Shown here: positions 57,374 through 64,000 of the stretch, one piece after another
How the letters are laid out: each line of letters begins with the position of its first letter
How positions within the stretch are numbered: the first letter of the stretch is position 1
DNA from: Dactylonectria macrodidyma
Taxonomy: Eukaryota; Ascomycota; Sordariomycetes; Hypocreales; Nectriaceae
DNA length: 64,000 bases
NCBI GenBank assembly: GCA_020744425.1
Contig: JAGMUV010000024.1
Coordinates: 1,054,001 to 1,118,000 of the forward strand
Direction of reading: 5' to 3'
The notes under the pieces: model-generated
Databases searched by the model: none
Seen by the model: the letters and a program-made list of their open reading frames with translations, nothing else
Told to the model about the DNA's origin: nothing
Translations under genes and position numbers: made by a program

Positions 57374-59004
57374 ATGTCGAAACCAATGACAGAACACATC
57401 GATAACCGCGACAACGTTGAGGACCTCAACAATTCGGCTGTTCAGCATGATCGTGAGAGAGGCCAAGCAGCAACAGACAAGTGAGATTTCCTCCGTCCAT
57501 CCAAAACTTTGCCCTGGTTGACGTTTGTTAGATCTGGCCAGTCCTTGGCCGAATACGACCCCGCTACTGAGCGCAAGCTCCGTCTCAAGATTGATTTCTG
57601 CATCATCCCTATTGTTTCGTTGATATTCATGTTCTGCTTCATCGACCGCGCAAACATTGGTACGCCAGACAAAGGCCCTAAATGATTCACATCTATTTGC
57701 TAATATTTTCTACAGGCAATGCAAAGATTGCAGGGCTTGATACCGATCTCAAGATGACGGGATACGACTATAATGTCGTTATTTCTGTGTTTTACATCTC
57801 ATACATTCTCTTCGAGATCCCTGCCAACCTTCTCTGCAAATGGATGGGTCCTGGCTGGTTTCTTCCTACTACGACGCTGCTGTTTGGCCTTACTTCTCTT
57901 GGCACGGCTTTTGTCACCACGATGCCACAACTTTCTGGAGTCCGATTCCTTCTTGGCATCTTCGAAGCTGGAATACTCCCAGGCATTGCATACTACTTAT
58001 CTCGATGGTACCGCCGCGCTGAACTCGTCTTTCGCTTTGGTTTATACATCGTTATGGCTCCGCTGGCGGGCGCTTTTGGGGGTCTCCTCGCCTCAGCCAT
58101 TCTTAGCTTTGATCATTTTGGCTCGCTACAACGCTGGCGGATGATCTTTGCAGTCGAGGGAATCATCACCATCGCCTTGGCGTTAATCAGCTTTGCTGTT
58201 TTAACTGACCGGCCTGCTACAGCTCGATGGTTGAGTGAGAAAGAGAAGAACCTGGCGATAGCTCGCGTTGAGTCGGAGCGCATTGGAACGGCGGTGCTTG
58301 ATAAGATGGATACAACCAAGCTTCTTCGCGGCGTTCTATCCCCAATCACTCTGAGCACTAGCTTCGTCTGTCTACTGACCAACATCACTGTGCAAGGTCT
58401 TGCGTTCTTCCTCCCCACCATCATCAGGACGATCTATCTGCAAAAAACAACTGTGCAGCAACAGCTCTATACTGTCCCACCCTATATGGTTGGTGTCTTT
58501 TTTACACTACTATTCTCATTGATTAGTTGGAGGATTGATAGGCGACAGATTCTATTTATCCTATGCGCCCCTATGTGTATGGTTGGGTTTTGCATGTTTC
58601 TTGGGTCAGAGAACAGCGCTGTTCGCTATGGGGCTACATTTTTAGTTGCTTCTTGCTGCTTTGCACTCGGTCCCTTGACAAATGCGCAGGTCTCAGCCAA
58701 TGTTATATCTGATACAGCGCGGAATGCAGCGATTAGTACGAACGCCATGATGGGAAACATCGGAGGACTAATCTCTGCTTGGTCGTTTTTACCATGGGAT
58801 GCTCCTAACTATCATATCGGCAATGGGTTGAATCTAGCGACTTCTGGAGGCATTCTAATTCTTAGTACGCTGACGTTACTATGGATGAAGAGAGACAACA
58901 AGAGAAAGGATAATGAGGAGATGTATGATACACTTAGCGGAATGACTCAGCAGGAGATTGAGGATCTGGATTGGAAGCATCCTGCTTTTAGATGGCAACT
59001 GTAA
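57374..59004 (+). CDS. MFS transporter, anion:cation symporter (Dal5/TNA1-like) family
   Basis: Three exons (57374-57480, 57532-57659, 57716-59004) give 507 residues; the introns are 51 and 56 bp. There is a cytoplasmic hydrophilic N-terminus of about 55 residues. The first helix (IIPIVSLIFMFCFIDRANIG) carries the DRANIGNAK motif typical of the ACS family. FLLGIFEAGILPGIAYYLSR (helix 4 signature) and RWYRRAELVFRFGLY follow. Twelve helices can be counted, with a long central loop (STARW-like PATARWLSEKEKNLAIARVE). Members import small carboxylates such as nicotinate, allantoate, pantothenate, tartrate or aromatic acids. Next to a salicylate-hydroxylase-like enzyme, an aromatic acid is the likely cargo. 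The C-terminus EIEDLDWKHPAFRW is also typical. Confidence 0.92.
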
Positions 59005-59218
59005 GATATATAACAAAAATAGCTTGCTAGTTAGCTGGATTTTTAGCAAAATGGATTTCAATTAACAATTTATCATAGAAATTTTTTAAAATGTTAATAT
59101 AATAATATAACTAAGTTATAACTTAATATAACGTGGTCCACAAGCATACAGCGCACTACCCACGACACTATTAATTCAAAATAGCCAGCCTACAACCACA
59201 ACAATTGAAATCAATTAA
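59005..59218. other. AT-rich spacer
   Basis: A/T-rich 3' flank of the transporter gene. It probably includes its polyadenylation region and the mutated edge of the pogo-like element. Confidence 0.4.
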
Positions 59219-60817
59219 ATCTAGTCAGAAATATATACATAAGGCATTTCTTCGTCATCCTGGCAAGTTCTCGCATTATGTCCGGTCTTGCCGCAGTTGC
59301 CACAGCGCCGTTGAGCCGGCTCGGCCCTCTTCTTGCCACCACCAACTTGACGCCTTTCCTGTTCTAACTGCTCATCAACTTCCTTCTGTGCTATCGCGTC
59401 CTGTGCATACTTACACCAAGCGCTCCTCCAAGGCGCACTAGAGTCCTTTTGGCCCTCCAGCGTTTACTGAGTGCATCGTTCGCCTTGTGAAGGGTTCGCA
59501 CCTCAGCTGTCAAGAGGGTGATCGAGTGATCTAATGCCTGCGTCCCTTTTGCCAGTTGGTCAACAGCAGTTAAAATTGGTGTTGGCGAGCTTCCTTGATG
59601 ATAGGTAATCCAAGTCTTGATGAAATCGGATTGCGAGACGGCCTCTATCGGGTTGTGTGGCGTCTGGGAGACCCAAGGGTCGGCGGTTGTGGAGAGTGGG
59701 CTGGTAGGTGTTGGCGTCCATAGCTTGACATCCAGTTTAGAAATAACACCTGGGGGTCAGACGGTACTAGAACTGCCCCTCTAAAACCTCCCCGGATATT
59801 CGCCTTGGATATAGCAGCAAAATGGGCGGCCTTAAAGGCGAGGAAGAACTCGAGCTGAGTGATGTGGGTAATGTGGGCCTTGATGAAGTCTTCGAGTTGC
59901 CGACCGTATGCCCGTTTCAAGACACTAAAACACCTAACGTCAAGTTGCTAGAGGAGTTAAGATGTATGGGCAGGTAGGTAGATGGTGATATTCTTCTTGT
60001 CCTTGCAGGAGGCTTCGAATTCAGCTGACTGATGACTCTCATGCCCATCCACCACCAACAATCGATAAGGGCCTTTTGTCCGTGACGTCATGTGTTTATT
60101 AAAGTGTTTGATCTATTATAGGCCAGTCTCTTTGTCTGTCCACCTATTAGAAGTAGGTTTGATGACCCAGTCTTCTGGGACGCCGCCCTTTGTATACTAA
60201 GTGGCGAGGTGGTAAATACCTTAGATGATGAAGAATAGCGGGAGGCACCACCCTTTGGTATTAACACACTCAATAGATATTACCCATTCCCAATTGCTAG
60301 GCTAGATGGATTTGCCTCGTCCACATCAATCAGCACACATAACTACTATAAAGACGCAGATAACACTTATTATACAGCCAATCGCATCGAAGTTATATAA
60401 GTCATAGTCAAGGATACCATATTAATCCGCATATTACACATAGCTGTGAACCACTTGCTAATAAGCTCTAGATCTCCACAAAGAGCCCTCTGAAATTCAT
60501 ATATACGATTGAAACGCGTCTTGAGTTCTGGTCGTCGCTTGACGAAGTTTTCCGCGCAGCGCTTCGCAACATATCCCCCATTACGCTCCGCGAGAAGCAG
60601 ATTTGCCATATCTTCAACGCTAGCTAGCCGGGGCGGAAACCCTCGTATCCAAGTATAATATATATTGCACAATACCCTCCTCTTCTATATCTATCAACTT
60701 GTGTGTTTTGGGGCGGTAGTCGCTTCGGGGAAATCGACATTCAGTCGCGTAAGAAAGATCCAGGTACGTCATAGATCGCTGTTGCTTTTCGGCAGCTAAA
60801 GTTTTTGTCACGTTCAA
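59219..60817 (-). pseudogene. pogo/Fot-like transposase, degraded
   Basis: The N-terminal end (about 60817-60370) shows the CENP-B-type helix-turn-helix of fungal pogo-family transposases: KLIDIEEEGIVQYILYLDTR, then in another frame GFPPRLASVEDMANLLLAER and RRPELKTRFNRIYEFQRALC. Downstream, RPLSIVGGG is a trace of the catalytic (DDE) region with many stops. The C-terminus has a CCHC zinc knuckle, C-GNC-GKTGHNARTC (about 59290), as in Fot-type proteins. At least two frameshifts and numerous TAG/TAA stops make it dead. Terminal inverted repeats could not be identified. It lies between the two divergent pairs of the aromatic cluster. Confidence 0.8.
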
Positions 60818-60990
60818 TAGCTTTAAAAGCTAGGAGTATTCGGTTATCTCGTGAAAAGGTTATCATTATTTGTGGTAGAGAAATATTTTATTAACGATAA
60901 AACAGGCGCGATGTGTAGAAAAGTGGGCGGCATGCGTGTGGGCCAAGTCAATTCAGGAATATATTTTAATAATCAGTTTAGCTTCTCTTC
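60818..60990. other. Short spacer after the FAA hydrolase gene
   Basis: AT-rich 3' flank; no other feature. Confidence 0.4.
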
Positions 60991-62011
60991 TTAAAAGAAG
61001 CAAATCTTATTTTCGATCAGCCCGAGCTTTTCTATAGATACCTCTACCTTATCCCCATCTTTAATATAGCCTTTTGGTTTCATAAACCAACCAACTCCAG
61101 AAGGTGTACCCGTCATGCAAACCGTTCCAGCTCGAACAGTCCTACCACGGGTAAGGTGTGCAATAATTTGACTGATCTTCCAAATCATATCACTTGTGTT
61201 CTCATTCTGCCGAATTTCGCCATTCACTTTTGTAGTGAGCTGTAGCTGATGCGGGTCGCCAACGATTCTTTGGTGGACAATGTACGGCCCAAATGGCGCG
61301 AAAGCGTCAAACGACTTTCCGTAGCTCATCTGAAACCCGGAAATTTCATGGGGTATGTAGTTTCGTGCCGAGAGGTCATTGCCGATTGTGTATCCAAGTA
61401 CACATTCCATCGCATTGTCTTCGGTTACATCCTTGCAGTCCTTGCCAAAGATGAAGCAAAGCTCGCCTTCATAGTCTAGCTCCGATTGTGCGTCTGGATG
61501 GACATGGATATCGTCAAATGGCCCAGCAATAGAATCAGCAGGTTTCGTGAACACGACAGGCTGACTTGGGACATTGAACTGTCCACCACGGTTTGTGAGC
61601 TAGAACCATTAACCATCTCGGGCATGCTTACATACGTTTGTCTCGCGAGCATGTCTCTCATAGTTCACACCAATGCATTGGAAGACGGGTGTAGCGTCCA
61701 GAGGGCAGAGTACCTGAAGCAGGGCATGTTAACCAAATAGACAAACAAACAATCAACACCTGGAATTGAAAAACCTTGGTGATCGTCTTCTCCTCGGCTG
61801 TGACATTTAAGCCAGCGAAGAGATTGCCTTGGACGACTTGCACTTTGAAGCCAATTAGGTCTTGTGCAGGCTTCGCTTCTGTCAGATTGCCGTATCGTGT
61901 CTTCCCCTCTTCATCGAGGAAGCGAATGAGATACTCAAAATCGCTAGCCATTGCTTTGTTTCGTCTGCAATCATACATTAGCTTTGCGTAGTCCTTAGAA
62001 GTCGCGGTCAT
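60991..62011 (-). CDS. Fumarylacetoacetate hydrolase (FAH) family protein
   Basis: Three exons (62011-61760, 61713-61636, 61578-60991) give 305 residues. Intron 1 is 46 bp (GTGTTG donor; a GTTTTT donor 15 bp earlier is possible and would remove five residues). Intron 2 is 57 bp. Family blocks are CIGVNYERHARET at about 95-107, VVFTKPADSIAGP, the metal site E147 and E149 in YEGEL, and D178 in GYTIGNDLSARN. These are followed by SFDAFAPFGPYIV, RAGTVCMTGTPSGVG and the C-terminal GDKVEVSIEKLG. All Mg-binding acids are present. The family hydrolyses or hydrates beta-diketo and 2-keto-enoic acids, including meta ring-fission products. Beside an extradiol dioxygenase with which it shares a 392-bp promoter, it probably processes that enzyme's product. 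Confidence 0.92.
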
Positions 62012-62402
62012 CTCTTGTTCAAGTCTGCCCTTTAGTACTCTGGCTAGCAGCCGCTGCTCCTGCCACTTTCATGATCGGATCAGCCCGTACTGCCCGGCAT
62101 GATCGGATCGGCTTGCACTGCCCGGAGTGATCGGATCGGCTCGCACTGGGCGGTATTATCGGATCGGCTCGCACTACCCGGCGTTATATACAGCTTAACG
62201 CCGTGGCACGGTATAGGATGCGGCCCACACACACGGTCCAAGCATCGGCTTCGTTCCGTGAAAGCCATGCATCCAACCCGGCCGAGTTAGATATTTCCCC
62301 TGGTATGGCTTGGAGATGTAAGCATATATGCCCGTTCAGGGGGCATTTCCTCTGACCTGTGATTCAGACTCTAAAAGACTTGTCAAAACACATCTTGTCG
62401 CC
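62012..62402. promoter_or_regulatory. Divergent promoter of hydrolase and dioxygenase with 28-bp tandem repeats
   Basis: This 391-bp interval lies between two start codons transcribed outward. It carries the tandem array at 62073-62184, beginning about 60 bp from the hydrolase start and ending about 220 bp from the dioxygenase start. TTATATAC immediately follows the array (about 62184-62192). The layout suits one activator driving both genes. Confidence 0.6.
62073..62184. repeat. Four tandem 28-bp units with TCGGATCGG core
   Basis: Units start at 62073, 62101, 62129 and 62157. Each begins (G/T)ATCGGATC(A/G)GC and continues with (C/T)(C/T)(G/C)(T/C)ACT-type sequence and a CCCGG or GGCGG box before the next. 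Units 2-4 share GATCGGATCGGCT-type starts with one or two differences. CGG half-sites spaced within each unit are the usual target of binuclear zinc cluster regulators. The same 9-bp core is in the other divergent promoter of the cluster. Confidence 0.88.
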
Positions 62403-63593
62403 ATGGATAGCACTGCACAACCAAAGATCCAGCTCGACAGGCTGCTATACACTCATTATCAACATCAAAATCTCGAGCAGGCAAACAAATTCTTCATCGA
62501 TTTTGGTTTCATACCCATCCAACAGGATGACAATCTCATCTTCTATCGCGGTTTCGGCGAGAACCCTTTCATCTACGTGGCGGAGAGGTCACCTGACAAG
62601 GCGAAGCACTTTGTGGGAGGCGGCTGGCTCGTCTCTTCGAGCAAAGACCTAGAGGTGGCTTCAAGGCTCCCCGGTTCTTCCCGAGTCCAGGACTCAACAG
62701 CACCTGGAGGAGGCAAATTCCTGGATATCAAAGACCCCAACGGCCTCAATATCCGACTCCTCTACGGTGTTGCCCTCAGGGCAAAAGACGAGCAAAGGAA
62801 CGAGGAACCAAAGCCGGTGGTAATAAATTCTTGGAATGACAAACCGAGAAAGGGGGAGTTTCAGCGGTTCGACAAGGGCCCAAGCAGAGTCCACAAATTG
62901 GGCCATTACGGTCTGGTGGTGGACAAATCCAAATTCGACACCACTGTGGCGTGGTATCTTTCCACCTTCAATCTTGCCGAGACCGATTCCCTTTTCGATA
63001 AGGAATCAGGAAAAGATATGATGACCTTTATGCACATTGACAAAGGGAAGGAGTTCACCGACCACCACGTAAGTACCTGCGGAAGCAACGTGCCCATATG
63101 GCCTTCTTACATGCCCCTCGTGAGTGGGACTGATGGAGCTTTGGCACAGAGTTTCTTCATCCAATCCCCCCCCGAGCCAGTGAAACAAAGCCGACCACAT
63201 CACTGTAGCTTCGAGGTCGACAATATGGACTCACAGACGATGGGCCACTACCATCTTCAAGGCAACGGTTGGACCAATTGCTGGGGCATCGGCAGACATC
63301 TCTTGGGTAGCCAAATCTTTGACTACTGGTCAGCAGAAAGCAACGGGATCCATCTTTTTGAGTCTTTGCTGACAACAAATGACAGGTTTGACCCTTCTGG
63401 AAACATTGTGGAGCATTATTCCGACGGAGATCTGGTCAACAGTGAGACAACGATCGCAAAGGAGCCAGCAGCGCCAGACACCATGGCAGTATGGGGCCCA
63501 AATGTCACACTTGCTTTCCTGACGACGCGCATTGAGGATATCAAGAAGGGCGCCGCCGGTTCCGCTGTTGAGCATGATGATGTTGCTCGTTGA
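62403..63593 (+). CDS. Two-domain extradiol ring-cleavage dioxygenase (VOC, type I)
   Basis: Three exons (62403-63068, 63150-63328, 63386-63593) give 350 residues. Both introns (81 and 57 bp) have no in-frame stop, so the unspliced ORF misleadingly reads through. Splicing restores DHH|SFF and FDYW|FDPSG, both strongly conserved in 2,3-dihydroxybiphenyl-type dioxygenases. The N-terminal VOC domain spans about 10-125 and the catalytic C-terminal VOC about 150-275. Fe(II) ligands are likely His158 (LGHYGLVV), His240 (HHCSFEV) and Glu261 (VEHYSDGD). The His-His pair at 221-222 lies in the active-site strand. This class opens catechols next to the diol (meta cleavage). The start MDSTAQPK has a CGCCATGG context; an upstream ATG at 62328 adds unrelated residues. 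Bacterial-style meta-cleavage enzymes are uncommon among characterised fungal pathways. Confidence 0.9.
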   Translation: MDSTAQPKIQLDRLLYTHYQHQNLEQANKFFIDFGFIPIQQDDNLIFYRGFGENPFIYVAERSPDKAKHFVGGGWLVSSSKDLEVASRLPGSSRVQDSTAPGGGKFLDIKDPNGLNIRLLYGVALRAKDEQRNEEPKPVVINSWNDKPRKGEFQRFDKGPSRVHKLGHYGLVVDKSKFDTTVAWYLSTFNLAETDSLFDKESGKDMMTFMHIDKGKEFTDHHVSTCGSNVPIWPSYMPLVSGTDGALAQSFFIQSPPEPVKQSRPHHCSFEVDNMDSQTMGHYHLQGNGWTNCWGIGRHLLGSQIFDYWSAESNGIHLFESLLTTNDRFDPSGNIVEHYSDGDLVNSETTIAKEPAAPDTMAVWGPNVTLAFLTTRIEDIKKGAAGSAVEHDDVAR

Positions 63594-64000
63594 GGAGCAG
63601 ACGATGTCAACTGAGTCGCGGCTGTTGAGAGATAGGTGTAGTGTAGTCTGATGACTGGTTGAACTATAAGCCTTACATCGAAGTCTCCTAACATCCATTA
63701 CAACTCAGTAGAACACTGCTTACCAGTCGTGATTGTACCTTCTGTGGCCTTTCGGGCTAACTGTGCTACTCTGGCCATGCCTAGAAATCGAACACCTAAA
63801 CAACCACAGGCAACCAAGCCTTATGCACTCAAATCCCCTACTTTTTCAAGAAGCTTTGGCCGTAACTTCAATCCACCGTTTCTCGCAACATGTAGGCGGT
63901 CCGGGGGATAGTTGGTGTTCGAATACGGATTGGCACTTGAAAAGCACTGCTGGGGGCGCGTAGTAGTTTTGGAGTGTTGCCGAAGGCGGCCTGCCGAGCT
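63594..64000. other. 3' flank of the dioxygenase gene
   Basis: No gene recognised before the window ends. It includes the terminator region of the dioxygenase gene. Short ORFs at 63729-63963 are unsupported. Confidence 0.45.

Noticed and set aside
61600..61635. A 36-bp second intron in the FAH-family gene
   Set aside because: An acceptor at TCTAG would also keep the frame, but 36 bp is below the usual fungal minimum. The acceptor 21 bp later gives a 57-bp intron and a better family match (NVPSQPVVFTKP).

Overview
The window looks like an accessory, repeat-rich compartment of a filamentous ascomycete (Pezizomycotina, probably a Sordariomycete such as a Fusarium relative; the species cannot be fixed from sequence alone). 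The intact genes have short GT-AG introns of about 42-81 bp with CTAAC-like branch sites. The gene families are typically fungal: a bZIP factor with a DUF3425-type tail, a PTH11/rhodopsin-like membrane protein, CocE-like and SUKH-like proteins, and pieces of NLR proteins. Many coding relics, AT-rich blocks and C-to-T type stop codons suggest repeat-induced point mutation (RIP).

Layout. 0-5.6 kb: a dispersed tRNA-like repeat, an intact CocE/NonD hydrolase (minus) and a frameshifted MFS transporter. 6-11.4 kb: a degraded kelch-repeat membrane protein and a WD40 fragment. 12.4-14 kb: an intact bZIP regulator. 14-25 kb: mostly decayed sequence with a BCS1-like AAA fragment, an intact SUKH-4-like gene followed directly by an NLR TPR fragment, ankyrin pieces, a second copy of the tRNA-like repeat and an extended-SDR pseudogene. 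25.9-29 kb: two small secreted-protein genes, one a cysteine-rich defensin-like peptide and one an SH3b-like protein with a kexin site. 29.9-33.6 kb: a P450 tail, an LTR-like repeat, a patatin-NLR fragment, and a full-length membrane-protein pseudogene with six in-frame stops and no frameshift. 34.4-37 kb: a protease-fold plus ankyrin gene whose last codons lie inside an LTR-like repeat. 38-45 kb: three intact multi-exon genes (an EthD-like protein, a cytochrome P450 and a rhodopsin-domain membrane protein). 46-54.3 kb: relics of a psi-factor-producing oxygenase (Ppo), a Dabb protein and a killer-toxin-like class V chitinase.

54.5-63.6 kb is the most coherent block. It holds a salicylate-hydroxylase-like FAD monooxygenase, an anion:cation symporter family MFS transporter, a fumarylacetoacetase-family hydrolase and a two-domain extradiol (type I) ring-cleavage dioxygenase, arranged as two divergent pairs. 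A dead pogo/Fot-like transposase sits between the pairs. Uptake, ring hydroxylation, meta ring cleavage and ring-fission product hydrolysis would make a complete small aromatic-catabolic pathway. The 392-bp promoter shared by the hydrolase and the dioxygenase contains four tandem 28-bp units with TCGGATCGG-type sequence, and the same core occurs upstream of the monooxygenase/transporter pair. This suggests one Zn2Cys6-type regulator controls the cluster.

Exon boundaries were derived by hand from splice signals and protein continuity. No similarity search was run, so family names rest on recognised motifs.
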